From: Sphingomonas folli
GTDB lineage: Bacteria; Pseudomonadota; Alphaproteobacteria; Sphingomonadales; Sphingomonadaceae
DNA: 64,000 nt
Direction of reading: 5' to 3'
Assembly (NCBI RefSeq): GCF_019429525.1
Contig: NZ_JAHXZL010000003.1
Coordinates: forward strand, 62,001-126,000
The notes below the pieces were generated by a model. That model was not told the origin of the DNA. It was given only the letters and a program-made list of their open reading frames with translations, and did not search any database. Below are positions 1 through 8,719 of the stretch, one piece after another. The number at the start of each line of letters is the position of its first letter. Position 1 is the first letter of the stretch. The position numbers were made by a program, and so were the translations under genes.

Positions 1-512
1 GCTCGATCGGCACGCTCAACCGCGAGGGGCGGCAGCGGCTGCTCGCCGCCTTCGAGGCGGTCAACGGCCATTTCCGGCGGCTGTTCACGACGCTGTTCAA
101 CGGCGGCCAGGCGCATCTCGCGCTGGTCGACTCGGACGATCCGCTCGAGGCGGGGCTCGAGATCATGGCGCAGCCGCCGGGCAAGAGGCTGCAGTCGCTC
201 ACGCTGTTGTCGGGCGGCGAGCAGGCGCTGACCGCGGTCGCGCTGATCTTCGGGCTGTTCCTCACCAACCCCGCGCCGATCTGCGTGCTCGACGAGGTCG
301 ACGCCCCGCTCGACGATGCCAACATCGAGCGCTTCTGCGACCTGCTCGAGCAGATGAGCCGCGAGACCGACACGCGCTACCTGATCGTGACCCATAACGC
401 GGTGACGATGAGCCGGATGCACCGCCTGTTCGGCGTGACGATGGTGGAGCGCGGGGTGAGCCGGCTGGTGTCGGTCGACCTTCAGGCGGCGGAGCTGCTC
501 GCGGCGGAGTGA
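1..512 (+). CDS. smc: Chromosome segregation protein SMC, C-terminal end (5' truncated)
   Basis: The reading frame enters from the left edge (first complete codon at base 3) and gives 169 residues to a TGA at 510-512. It holds the C-terminal half of the SMC ATPase head: the ABC signature region ([19 protein letters not shown]), the Walker B stretch ([18 protein letters not shown]) and the H-loop ([22 protein letters not shown]). The spacing of these motifs is typical of bacterial SMC. The protein works in chromosome compaction and segregation as a dimer with ScpA/ScpB. The N-terminal Walker A, coiled coil and hinge lie outside the window. Family assignment is firm. Confidence 0.95.
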   Translation, partial: SIGTLNREGRQRLLAAFEAVNGHFRRLFTTLFNGGQAHLALVDSDDPLEAGLEIMAQPPGKRLQSLTLLSGGEQALTAVALIFGLFLTNPAPICVLDEVDAPLDDANIERFCDLLEQMSRETDTRYLIVTHNAVTMSRMHRLFGVTMVERGVSRLVSVDLQAAELLAAE

Positions 513-566
513 GGGGGCATTGGGCTCGCCTCACCCCCTGCCGTCAGAAAATGGCAAGGTCCCGCT

Positions 567-914
567 TTATCCGCGCGCCGCTACCAGCCCCTCCACCTCG
601 CGAGCCCGCGCCGACGCCCCCTTGCGGCGCGTCAGCAGCCGCCGCAGCGGGTAGAGCACCGCCGGCGCGCGTACCGACAGCGTCAGCACCACCGTCACCG
701 CGGCGAGCGAGGCGCACACGAGTAGCCGCACCCAGCGCTCCCCGCCGATCGCGGTGCCCGCGCGCAGCAGCGCCACCGCGATCAGCGCCGCGCCCAGCCC
801 GCGCAGCCAGCGTCGCTGCGCCGGCCTGGTCGCCCCGGCGTCGCGGTGGAAGCGGTGCGACGCCGCCGCGAGCAGCACGAACGCCAGCGCGCACAGCACG
901 AAACCCTCACACAT
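567..914 (-). CDS. DUF3325 family small membrane protein
   Basis: A 115-residue protein with three hydrophobic segments (about residues 3-17, 35-52, 62-83) and a basic C-terminal tail, matching the DUF3325 family. It is the last gene of a three-gene operon: its ATG (912-914) lies inside the end of the PepSY gene, an 8-base overlap that implies translational coupling. DUF3325 proteins regularly occur with DUF3649 and PepSY-TM proteins beside siderophore receptors, so a role in iron acquisition in the inner membrane is inferred; the biochemical function is unknown. Confidence 0.75.
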   Translation of the reverse strand: MCEGFVLCALAFVLLAAASHRFHRDAGATRPAQRRWLRGLGAALIAVALLRAGTAIGGERWVRLLVCASLAAVTVVLTLSVRAPAVLYPLRRLLTRRKGASARAREVEGLVAARG

Positions 915-2454
915 GCGCCAACTCCCTCACCTTCCCGCGTGTCTTCACCTGCCGCTCGCGCCCCGCGCTCCATGCCGCCGCCGCGAGCAGCGCGGCGATC
1001 GCCAGCATCGCGACGTCGAAGCCGACGAACAGCCCGTCGCCCGCGCGCAGCGAGGTCAGGAAGCCGCGATCGGTCGTCGCCGCGTTGACGAAGGGGATCG
1101 CGCCGAACAGCAGCGCCCCCAGGGCGAACAGCTCGCTCCAGGCGCGCTTCGCCGGACGCGCCAGCTGGAGCAGAGCGGCGCCGCCCCAGGCGTAGAACAT
1201 CGTCGCCACCTCGGCGTCGGCGCGGCCGACCGCCGCGGCCGGGATCAGGCGGTTGGCGAGGAAATAGCTCGCCATGCCGATCGGCAGCGCCGCGATCGCG
1301 GCGATGTTGAGCCGCTCGACCAGCCGCAGGCCGAGAAAGGGCGCGGCATGGGGCCGACGCCGCGCCGCCGTCCACAGCAGCAGCCCGGTACCGACCATCG
1401 CCGCGCCGGTGAGCCCCAGCACGAACAAGGTCCAGCGCAGCGCGGGCGCCGCGAACTGCGCGGTGTGCAGCCCGAGCATCACCCCCGCGGTCGAGAGCGC
1501 CGGTCCCGCGCCGAGATCGGCCGCGGTGACGCGCCCGGTCGCGCCCGAGTAGGTCACCGTGCCGCCGCGCGCGTTGAGACCGCTCGCCCCGCCCGAGGTC
1601 ACCGCCACCGTCGCCGCGGCGTCGCCGGGGAAGCGGATCACCACGCGCTGCGCGCGCTGGCCGAGCCGCCGCTCGGCGTCGCGCACCAGCGGCGCCACCG
1701 CGACCAGCGGCGCGGCGCGGCCGCTCGCCTTGTCGTCGTAGACATAGCCATAGGCCTCTTTGGCGAAGTCCGCGGGCTGCCGGTAATTGGCGGCGATCGG
1801 CCAGGGCATGTACATCAGCACCAGCGTGATCAGCCCGGTGTAGGTGATCATCGCGTGATAGGGCAGCGCGAGCACCGCCGAGACATTGTGCGCGTCGAGC
1901 CAGCTGCGCTGCCCCTTGTTCCAGCGCAGCGTGAAGAAGTCGGCGAAGATGCGCTTGTGCGTCACCACCCCCGAGACGATCGCGCCCAGCATGAACATCG
2001 CGCACACGCCGGCGAGCCAGCGCCCCCAGGGGTGCGGTAGCTGGAGCTGAAAGTGGAAGCGGTAGAAATGCTCGCCGCCGCGGGTCTCGCGCGCGTGGAT
2101 CGGCTCGCCGCCGCGCGGGTCGAGCTCCAGCTCGGGCGGGCGCGGGCGCCTGGCGGGCTTGGCGTCGGCACCCGGGATGGCGAACACGCGCGTCGTCGCG
2201 GTGCGGTCGTCCGGGAGATAGATATACCATTGCTCGTCGCCGACGCCGACGCGCGAGAGGTAGCGCACCGCCGACTGCACGGCGTCCGGACCGCTCACCC
2301 GATTGGCGGGCTGCTCGGGCTGCATCCACTGCGTGATCTCGGGGCGGAAGTAGCTCGCGGTACCGGTGAGGAACATGGCGAACAGGATCCAGCCCGCGAG
2401 CAGGCCGAGCCAGCCGTGGATCCACGCCATCGACTGCCGCAGCGAGCGCGTCAC
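907..2454 (-). CDS. PepSY-associated membrane protein, probable ferric-siderophore reductase type
   Basis: A 515-residue polytopic protein of the PepSY-TM family. The first membrane helix follows SLRQSMAWIHGWLGLLAGW. Further helices lie near residues 145-170, 200-220, 335-365 and across the C-terminal third, with a periplasmic PepSY-like region between. Histidines in or beside helices (HGWLG, HNVSA, LHTAQF) resemble the haem-ligand pattern of this family, whose members such as FoxB are linked to reductive release of iron from siderophores. I prefer the GTG start at 2454, because GTGA overlaps the DUF3649 stop; longer starts exist upstream. It probably acts with the divergent siderophore receptor. 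Confidence 0.82.
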   Translation of the reverse strand: MTRSLRQSMAWIHGWLGLLAGWILFAMFLTGTASYFRPEITQWMQPEQPANRVSGPDAVQSAVRYLSRVGVGDEQWYIYLPDDRTATTRVFAIPGADAKPARRPRPPELELDPRGGEPIHARETRGGEHFYRFHFQLQLPHPWGRWLAGVCAMFMLGAIVSGVVTHKRIFADFFTLRWNKGQRSWLDAHNVSAVLALPYHAMITYTGLITLVLMYMPWPIAANYRQPADFAKEAYGYVYDDKASGRAAPLVAVAPLVRDAERRLGQRAQRVVIRFPGDAAATVAVTSGGASGLNARGGTVTYSGATGRVTAADLGAGPALSTAGVMLGLHTAQFAAPALRWTLFVLGLTGAAMVGTGLLLWTAARRRPHAAPFLGLRLVERLNIAAIAALPIGMASYFLANRLIPAAAVGRADAEVATMFYAWGGAALLQLARPAKRAWSELFALGALLFGAIPFVNAATTDRGFLTSLRAGDGLFVGFDVAMLAIAALLAAAAWSAGRERQVKTRGKVRELAHV

Positions 2455-2768
2455 GCGCGGGGGCCGATCAGCCAGACCGCCCCGCCCGCGAGCGCAGCGA
2501 GACCCCACACCAGCGCGGCGACGCGCCCCAGCTTCGGCTCGTGGAAGCACCACAGGCCGACCACCGCGTAGACCAAGAAGCTGGTGATCATGCCCCAGGC
2601 GGTCGCCTCGGCGCGCGACAGCGGCAGCAGCCGCGCGACCAAGCTCACCAGCGCCGCGGTGGCAGCATAGCCGCCCAGCAGCGCGGTGGTGCAGCGCGCG
2701 AGCATGACGAGCGCGGCGGGGCGGATCAGCACCCGGCGTCGCGGCATCTCCCCTCGCTGCATCAGCAT
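2451..2768 (-). CDS. DUF3649 family membrane protein
   Basis: A 105-residue protein with three predicted helices (about residues 20-45, 57-75 and 83-100) and the family-typical stretch WGMITSFLVYAVVGLWCF. It is the first gene of the DUF3649, PepSY, DUF3325 operon and is divergent from the TonB receptor at 2851. Translation may start at 2768 or at the ATG at 2762, which is better spaced from an AGGTGG. The family is found almost only in iron-transport loci. The function is unknown, but a partner role for the PepSY reductase in the inner membrane is likely. Confidence 0.78.
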   Translation of the reverse strand: MLMQRGEMPRRRVLIRPAALVMLARCTTALLGGYAATAALVSLVARLLPLSRAEATAWGMITSFLVYAVVGLWCFHEPKLGRVAALVWGLAALAGGAVWLIGPRA

Positions 2769-2813
2769 TCCACCTTTCCCCTTGCCCCTTCGTCCAATGC
2801 CTTATAGCGGTCT

Positions 2814-2830
2814 TTGCGAGTCACTAGCAA
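2814..2830. promoter_or_regulatory. 17-bp palindrome, candidate Fur-type operator
   Basis: TTGCGAGTCACTAGCAA is an inverted repeat about a central C, with only one mismatched pair (positions 5 and 13). It sits 21 bases before the ATG of the siderophore receptor, in the 82-base divergent region facing the DUF3649 operon. Alphaproteobacterial Fur-family sites have TTGC...GCAA-like ends, and the neighbours are iron genes, so iron-responsive repression of both operons is a reasonable inference. Binding is not proven. Confidence 0.55.
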
Positions 2831-2850
2831 TAGCGAAATAAGGGGTCGAC

Positions 2851-5142
2851 ATGAACAACAAGCGCGCCATCCGGCTACTCGCGTCGACGCTCGCCGGTGG
2901 CATCGCGCTGACCACCGCGCCCGCGCTGGCGCGGCCGCTCGCCGCGCGCCCGGCCGCCGACTCGCCCGCCCCCGCCGACCGACCCGAACCCGACGACGAC
3001 TCGCCCGACCGCGACGACATCCTCGTCACCGGCGAGCGCGCGCGCCGCGACGGGCGCGTCGGCGCGAAGACCGACACCCCGCTGATCGCGCTGCCGCAGG
3101 CCGTCACCGTGATCGACGAGGACGAGCTCACCCGCCGCAACGCGCTGTCGATCAACCAGGCGCTCGGCTATGTCGCGGGCGTCGCGCCCAACCAGCGCGG
3201 CAACGTGGCGACGCGCTACGACCAGCTCTTCCTGCGCGGGTTCACCCCCGGCGTCTTCATGGACGGCATGCGCCAGCAGGGCGGCGTCTACTCGAGCCCG
3301 CAGACCGACTTCCACCTCGTCGAGTCGGTCGACGTCATCAAGGGACCGGCCTCGGTGCTCTACGGCAGCGGCACCCCGGGCGGGCTGATCAACCTGACCA
3401 GCAAGCTGCCCTATGGGGAGGCCGGCGGCCGGATCGAGCTGGCGGGCGGCAACTTCGACCTGCTACGCTCGGCGATCGACCTCAACCAGCCGCTCGACCG
3501 CGACGGTCGCTGGCAGTTCCGCGTGATCGCGGGCGGCGAGCGCGGCGACGGCTTCCTCCGCTACACGCGCAACCGCCGCTATTACGCGCGGCCGATGCTG
3601 ACCTTCGCGCCCGACGAGCGGACCAGCGTGACGCTGATCCTGAGCTACCAGCGCGACCCCGAGGCCTCGTCGTACAGCGGCGTGCCGGCCTATGGCTCGG
3701 CGCTGCCCAACCCGTTCGGCACCCTGCCGGTCGATCTCAACGTCTCGGAGCCGGGCTATGAGGCGTTCGATCGCGAGCAGAAGTCGGCGACTCTGCTGTT
3801 CCGCCACCGCCTGTCGGACGCGCTGACCTGGACCACCAGCGCGCGCTACTATGACGTCGACCTCCACTATCGCCAGATCTACCTGTCGGCGTTCCGCACC
3901 GCCGGCACCGGCGCGGCGCGCGCCACCGATTTCTCGACGATCGTGCGCGGCGGGGGCGGATCGGACGAGCGATTCCGCACGATCACGCTCGACAACCGAC
4001 TCGCCGCCGAGCTCGCCACCGGCCCGGTGCGCCACGTCCTGCTCGCCGGGCTCGACTATGCGCACAACGAGGGGCGCAACGACCAGGGCTTCCTCACCGG
4101 GCAGACCAATGACCCCGCCACCAGCATCAGCGACTTCAACCTGTTCGCGCCGCGTTACGGCGGCACGCTGCCCAGCTTCGCACTGACGCAGACGCGCAGC
4201 TTCCGCCGCATCGACCAGACCGGCGCCTATGTGCAGGACCAGATGACGCTCGGCGGGCTCAACCTCATCGCGAGCGGCCGCTGGGACTGGTACGACCAGC
4301 TCACGCGCAACCGCACCAGCGGCGCGGTCACGCGCTCGTCGCAGACCGCCTTCACCGCGCGGCTCGGCGCGCTATACGAGACGAGATGGGGCGTGGCGCC
4401 CTTCGCCAGCTATGCCGAGAGCTTCGAGCCGCAGACCGGCGCCACCTTCGAGGGCACCGCCTTCGTGCCCGTGACCGGGCGCCAATATGAGGCCGGTCTC
4501 AAGTTCCAGCCGCGCGGGACCGAGGCGCTGTTCACACTTTCCGCCTTCGACCTGCGCCGGCAGAACGTGCCCGTCGCCGACCCGACGCGTCCGAACTTCC
4601 AGGTCCAGATCGGCGAGGTGAAGGTGCGCGGCATCGAGCTCGACGGTCGCGGCGAGGTCGCGCCGGGTGTGAACGTCGTGGTGGCGGCGAGCTACACCGA
4701 CCCGCTCGTCACCAGCGGCACCGTCGCGGTCGGCAGCGGCGGCCAGCTCGCCGGCGTCACCGGCACGCGCCCGCTCGGGGTGCCGCGGTGGAGCGCGTCG
4801 AGCTTCCTCTCCTGGGACCTCGGCGACTCGCTCGCCGGCGCGCTGGGCGGCGTGTCGGTCGGGGGCGGCGTGCGCTACGTCGGCGAGTCGGACGGCACCG
4901 CCAGCTATGTCCGGGACAATGCCACGATCGTGGAGCGCTTCGACTCGCCCGGCTATGTGCTGGCGGACGCTCTGCTCGGCTATGACCTCGGCGCGCTCGA
5001 TCGCCGCTGGGACGGGCTGAGCCTCAGCGTCAACGCCAGCAACCTGTTCGACACGCGCCATATCGCCAGCTGCTTCTTCAACAACAGCTGCTATTACGGC
5101 GCGTCGCGGACGGTGGTGGGGACGCTTCGCTACGTCTGGTGA
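2851..5142 (+). CDS. TonB-dependent siderophore receptor
   Basis: An outer-membrane receptor of 763 residues. It has a signal peptide (residues 1-27, ending APALA), a TonB box (DDILVTG near 55), and a plug domain with IALPQAVTVIDEDEL, LFLRGF and VIKGPASVLYGSGTPGG. A beta-barrel follows and ends in the aromatic residue of LRYVW. The FLRGF and IKGPASVLYG elements are typical of the FhuA/FpvA siderophore branch. The siderophore cannot be read from sequence. It is transcribed away from the DUF3649/PepSY/DUF3325 operon, which probably supplies inner-membrane iron release; the 17-bp palindrome at 2814 may control both. Confidence 0.92.
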   Translation: MNNKRAIRLLASTLAGGIALTTAPALARPLAARPAADSPAPADRPEPDDDSPDRDDILVTGERARRDGRVGAKTDTPLIALPQAVTVIDEDELTRRNALSINQALGYVAGVAPNQRGNVATRYDQLFLRGFTPGVFMDGMRQQGGVYSSPQTDFHLVESVDVIKGPASVLYGSGTPGGLINLTSKLPYGEAGGRIELAGGNFDLLRSAIDLNQPLDRDGRWQFRVIAGGERGDGFLRYTRNRRYYARPMLTFAPDERTSVTLILSYQRDPEASSYSGVPAYGSALPNPFGTLPVDLNVSEPGYEAFDREQKSATLLFRHRLSDALTWTTSARYYDVDLHYRQIYLSAFRTAGTGAARATDFSTIVRGGGGSDERFRTITLDNRLAAELATGPVRHVLLAGLDYAHNEGRNDQGFLTGQTNDPATSISDFNLFAPRYGGTLPSFALTQTRSFRRIDQTGAYVQDQMTLGGLNLIASGRWDWYDQLTRNRTSGAVTRSSQTAFTARLGALYETRWGVAPFASYAESFEPQTGATFEGTAFVPVTGRQYEAGLKFQPRGTEALFTLSAFDLRRQNVPVADPTRPNFQVQIGEVKVRGIELDGRGEVAPGVNVVVAASYTDPLVTSGTVAVGSGGQLAGVTGTRPLGVPRWSASSFLSWDLGDSLAGALGGVSVGGGVRYVGESDGTASYVRDNATIVERFDSPGYVLADALLGYDLGALDRRWDGLSLSVNASNLFDTRHIASCFFNNSCYYGASRTVVGTLRYVW

Positions 5143-5210
5143 GGGCGTCGGAGTTATAGCGTCGTTAACCAAAATCGGCGATGATGCGTGCGTCCCACGG
5201 AGCGCGACGC

Positions 5211-6977
5211 ATGACCGATCCTGCCGCCGACAGTCCGATGCGCCGCGCCGTGGCGCTGTGCCGCCGCCACGTCGCGGCGGCGTTCGGCTTCAGCGCCCTC
5301 GTCAACGTGCTCTATATCGCGCCGACCCTGTACATGCTCCAGGTCTACGACCGGGTGGTGCCGACGCAGGGTCAGCTCACGCTGCTGTTCCTCACGCTGG
5401 TGCTGCTGTTCGCGCTGGTGACGCTCTCGCTGCTCGACCGCGTGCGCACCCGGCTGCTGGTGCGCGCCGGCGTGCAGCTCGACGCCGCGCTGGCACCGGC
5501 GCTGCTCGACTCGACGCTGGGGCGGCCCGACCTGCCGATGGCGCGCCAGGCTCTGCGCGAGTTCGACACGCTGCGCCAGACGCTGAGCGGCGCGGGTGTG
5601 CTGGCACTCTTCGACGCGCCCTGGACGCCGATCTACATCTTCGTCTGCTTCCTGGTGCATCCCGCGATCGGCGCGGTGGCGCTGCTCGGCGGCACGATCC
5701 TGCCCGTGCTGGCGTGGCGCAACGAGCGCGCGACCCGCACCGCGCTGGAGCGAGCCCAGGTCTCCGCCGCGAGCAGCTACGCCAGCCAGGAGGCGATGCT
5801 CGGCGGCGCCGAGGCGGTGCGCGCGCTCGGCATGCGCCGCGCGATGGTGGCGCGCCAGCTCCGGCTGCGCGAGGCGATGCTGGCGCAGCAGACCGCCGCG
5901 GGCTTCACCGGCGGCAATTATCTCACCGCCACCAAGTTCGTGCGACTCGCGCTGCAGAGCCTCGCGCTCGGGCTGGGCGCGCTGCTCGCGATCGACAACC
6001 AGATCTCGGCGGGCGCGATCTTCGCCTCCTCCTTCCTGATCGCGCGCGCGCTCGCGCCGATCGAGCAGCTGATCGCGGGCTGGAAGGGGATCGCCCAGGC
6101 GTTCGGCAGCTATCGCCGACTCGACAAGCTGCTGCTCGAGACGCAGCACGCCGCCCCCGCGACCCAGCTGCCCGCGCCGCGCGGCGCGATCGCGCTGGAG
6201 GGCGTGACCCTGCTCAACGACACGCGCGACGGCACGATCGTGTCCGACGTCACGCTCCAGATCGCGCCCGGCGAGGTGGTGGCGATGATCGGGCCGAGCG
6301 GCGCGGGCAAGTCGACGCTGGCGCGGATCATCGCCGGCGCGGTCCGGCCCGATCGCGGCCGCGTGCGGATCGACGGCGCCGACCTCGCCGACTGGGACCC
6401 GGAGCGGCTCGCCGCGCATGTCGGCTACCTGCCGCAGGAGCCGACCTTGTTCGCCGGCACGATCAAGGAGAATATCGCGCGCTTCCGCAACGAGCTGGGC
6501 GAGGACTCGGCCGCGCTCGACGCCGCCGCGATCGCCGCGACCGAGCGCGCCCGCGCGCGCGAGCTGGTGCAGCGGCTGCCGAGCGGCTTCGACCATCAGC
6601 TCAAGCCGGGCGGGCGCGGCCTCTCCGCCGGCCAGTCGCAGCGCGTCGCGCTGGCGCGCGCGATGTACGGCGACCCCGCGCTGCTGGTGCTCGACGAGCC
6701 CAACGCGCATCTCGATTCCGAGGGCGACGCCGCGCTGCTCGCCGCGATCGATCACTACAAGCGCGCCGGCCACACCATCCTGGTGGTGAGCCATAAGCTC
6801 GGCATCCTGCCCGTTGTCGACAAGCTGATGGTGATGCGCAACGGCCGCGTCGAGCTCTTCGGCCCGCGCGACGAGGTGCTCCAGCGCATCTCCCCGCCCA
6901 AGCTGCGCACCGTCCCCGCCGGGGCGGCCGCCCCCACCCCCGCCGCCGACCTCCCCACTCCCGCCGCGAGCGCCTGA
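5211..6977 (+). CDS. Type I secretion system permease/ATPase (PrtD/HlyB class)
   Basis: A 588-residue exporter half-transporter. The N-terminal membrane domain (about residues 15-300) contains YIAPTLYMLQVYDRVVPTQ and FDAPWTPIYIFVCFLVHP, both hallmarks of PrtD-type type I secretion ATPases. The ATPase domain has Walker A GPSGAGKST, signature LSAGQSQRVALARAM and Walker B LLVLDEPNAHLD. There is no N-terminal C39 peptidase, so the substrate is likely an RTX-type protein with a C-terminal signal. The ATG at 5211 is preferred over 5181 because GGAG (5199-5202) is well placed. It is followed after 1 base by the HlyD adaptor. No TolC or RTX substrate gene lies beside it. Confidence 0.93.
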   Translation: MTDPAADSPMRRAVALCRRHVAAAFGFSALVNVLYIAPTLYMLQVYDRVVPTQGQLTLLFLTLVLLFALVTLSLLDRVRTRLLVRAGVQLDAALAPALLDSTLGRPDLPMARQALREFDTLRQTLSGAGVLALFDAPWTPIYIFVCFLVHPAIGAVALLGGTILPVLAWRNERATRTALERAQVSAASSYASQEAMLGGAEAVRALGMRRAMVARQLRLREAMLAQQTAAGFTGGNYLTATKFVRLALQSLALGLGALLAIDNQISAGAIFASSFLIARALAPIEQLIAGWKGIAQAFGSYRRLDKLLLETQHAAPATQLPAPRGAIALEGVTLLNDTRDGTIVSDVTLQIAPGEVVAMIGPSGAGKSTLARIIAGAVRPDRGRVRIDGADLADWDPERLAAHVGYLPQEPTLFAGTIKENIARFRNELGEDSAALDAAAIAATERARARELVQRLPSGFDHQLKPGGRGLSAGQSQRVALARAMYGDPALLVLDEPNAHLDSEGDAALLAAIDHYKRAGHTILVVSHKLGILPVVDKLMVMRNGRVELFGPRDEVLQRISPPKLRTVPAGAAAPTPAADLPTPAASA

Positions 6978-6978
6978 C

Positions 6979-8319
6979 ATGGCCAGCCTGCCGATCACCG
7001 ACACCGTCCACCTGCCCGCCGACCCGCACCGCGACATCCGCGCCGGGATCGTCGTCGCGGTGGTGTTCTTCGTGCTGTTCCTCGGCTGGGCCGCCTTCGC
7101 GCGGCTCGACGCCGCCGCCTATGCCGAGGGCGTGCTCCAGGTCTCGGGCCAGCGGCAGACCGTGCAGCACCGCGACGGCGGTGTGGTACAGACCATCCTC
7201 GTGCGCGAGGGCGAGCGCGTCCAGCGCGGCCAGCTGCTGATCCGGCTCGCCTCGCCCGAGGTGCGCGCCACCGAGCGCGCGCTCGCCTCGCAGGCGATCC
7301 GGCTGCTGGCACAGCGCGCGCGGCTCCAGGCCGAGCAGCTCGGCCAGACACAGATCGCGACGCCCGCCGAGTTCGCGGCGATGCCCCAGGAGGACCGGCC
7401 CGAGATCGCGCTGGCGATGCGGCTCCAGCAGACCGAGCTGCGCGCGCGCACCGCGACCTTGTCCGCGCAGCGCGACGCGCTCGGCCAGCGCAGCGCGCAG
7501 TCGCGCGAGCAGGGTCGCGGCTATGGCGAGCAGGTCGTCTCGGCGCAGGAGCAGTTGAAGCTGCTCGACTCGCAGCTCGACGCGCTGCGGCCCGTCGCCG
7601 CCAAGGGCTTCGTCTCGCAGACCCGGCTGCGCGAGCTCGAGCGGATGCGCGCCGAACTGCAGGGCCAGCGCGGCCAATATGCCGCCAGCGTGGCGCAGAC
7701 GCGCGAGGCCGCGCGCGAGAGCCAGATCGAGCGGCTCGAGGCCGAGCGCACCTTCAGCGAGCGCACCGCGGCCGACCTGCGCGACGTCGAGACCAAGCTG
7801 GGCGACGTGCTGCCCAAGCTGAGCGCGGCGCGCGACCAGCTCGCGCGCACCGAGATCCGCTCGCCCGCCACCGGCGCGGTGGTGGGGCTGACGGTGTTCA
7901 CCCCGGGCGGCGTGATCGCGCCTGGGCAGAAGCTGATGGACGTGGTGCCCGAGCGCACCCCGCTGCGCATCCAGGCGCGCATCTCGCCCGACGACGCCGA
8001 CGACCTCAATGTCGGCCAGAAGACGCTCGTCAAATTCCCCAGCCTGCACGAGCGCGACCTGCCCGAGCTGACCGGCGAGCTGACCCGCCTGTCGGCGGAC
8101 AGCTTCACCGACGAGAAGACCGGGCGCAGCTATTTCACCGGCGAGGTGGTGGTGCCGCCCTCGCAGCTGCGGCTGCTGTCGAGCTTCCGCGGCAAGGACT
8201 TCCAGCTGCGCGCCGGCATGCCGGCGCAGGTGCTGATCCCGCTGCGCAAGCGCACCGCGCTCGACTATGCGGTGGAGCCGCTGGTGGGCGGCTTCTGGGC
8301 GTCGTTCCGCGAGCATTGA
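6979..8319 (+). CDS. HlyD-family type I secretion periplasmic adaptor
   Basis: A 446-residue membrane fusion protein. One N-terminal helix (about residues 20-42) is followed by a lipoyl-like half motif (VQHRDGGVVQTILVREGERV). A long alpha-helical hairpin rich in Gln, Arg and Ala follows (about 90-280). Then come the second lipoyl half (TEIRSPATGAVVGLTVFTPGG) and a beta-barrel with PGQKLMDVVPE and DADDLNVGQ. It links the preceding ABC exporter to an outer-membrane TolC-like channel encoded elsewhere. Start and stop are separated by a single base from the ABC gene, so the two form an operon. Confidence 0.93.
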   Translation: MASLPITDTVHLPADPHRDIRAGIVVAVVFFVLFLGWAAFARLDAAAYAEGVLQVSGQRQTVQHRDGGVVQTILVREGERVQRGQLLIRLASPEVRATERALASQAIRLLAQRARLQAEQLGQTQIATPAEFAAMPQEDRPEIALAMRLQQTELRARTATLSAQRDALGQRSAQSREQGRGYGEQVVSAQEQLKLLDSQLDALRPVAAKGFVSQTRLRELERMRAELQGQRGQYAASVAQTREAARESQIERLEAERTFSERTAADLRDVETKLGDVLPKLSAARDQLARTEIRSPATGAVVGLTVFTPGGVIAPGQKLMDVVPERTPLRIQARISPDDADDLNVGQKTLVKFPSLHERDLPELTGELTRLSADSFTDEKTGRSYFTGEVVVPPSQLRLLSSFRGKDFQLRAGMPAQVLIPLRKRTALDYAVEPLVGGFWASFREH

Positions 8320-8719
8320 GGGTGGGCGGGACAGGCGGCGCGCTCCTGTCACGCACTCGCGTCCATTTCTCTTCCGTCATCCCGCGAAGGGAGGGATCCA
8401 GACGCGCTATCCTTTTTCGGGCGCCGGGCCGGTCTTCGCTGGGGCATCGTTCTGCCTCCTCGTCACGCATGACGAGCGGCGCTCGCGGCCCACCGCCGTT
8501 CGCGCGTCTGGATTCCCGCTCCCGCGCGGACGACAAGATGATCAGAATGCGTCGCGGCAACAACGTTCCGCGTCCTCAACTCGCCTCGTCGATCACGTGC
8601 CTCATTCTGGCGCTCCATCATTAAGCGTTAACCATCGTGCGCTTACAGCCCGGCCGTTCCGAACGATCGGCAAGTGGTGACGGCGGAACATCCATCCAGA
8701 TCCAGCGACGAGACCGATC
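8320..8719. other. Intergenic region of about 400 bases
   Basis: No reading frame here looks coding: the candidate frames are Arg/Ser-rich with no recognisable domain. The left part holds a dispersed inverted repeat (8375-8534, listed separately). The right part (about 8540-8719) is less GC-rich and should carry the promoter of the ABC exporter at 8720. Confidence 0.6.
8375..8534. repeat. Intergenic inverted repeat (GGATCCAGACG / CGTCTGGATTCC arms)
   Basis: The left arm near 8375-8405 reads TCATCCCGCGAAGGGAGGGA then TCCAGACG. The right arm near 8503-8534 reads CGTCTGGATTCCCGCTCCCG then CGCGGACGAC, close to its reverse complement. The two arms bracket about 100 bases. Such arms are typical of short dispersed palindromic elements in sphingomonads. 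It lies after the type I secretion operon. Confidence 0.5.

Noticed and set aside
8316..8680. Short plus-strand frames after the HlyD gene
   Set aside because: They run through an inverted repeat and are Ser/Arg-rich; I see no coding signal.
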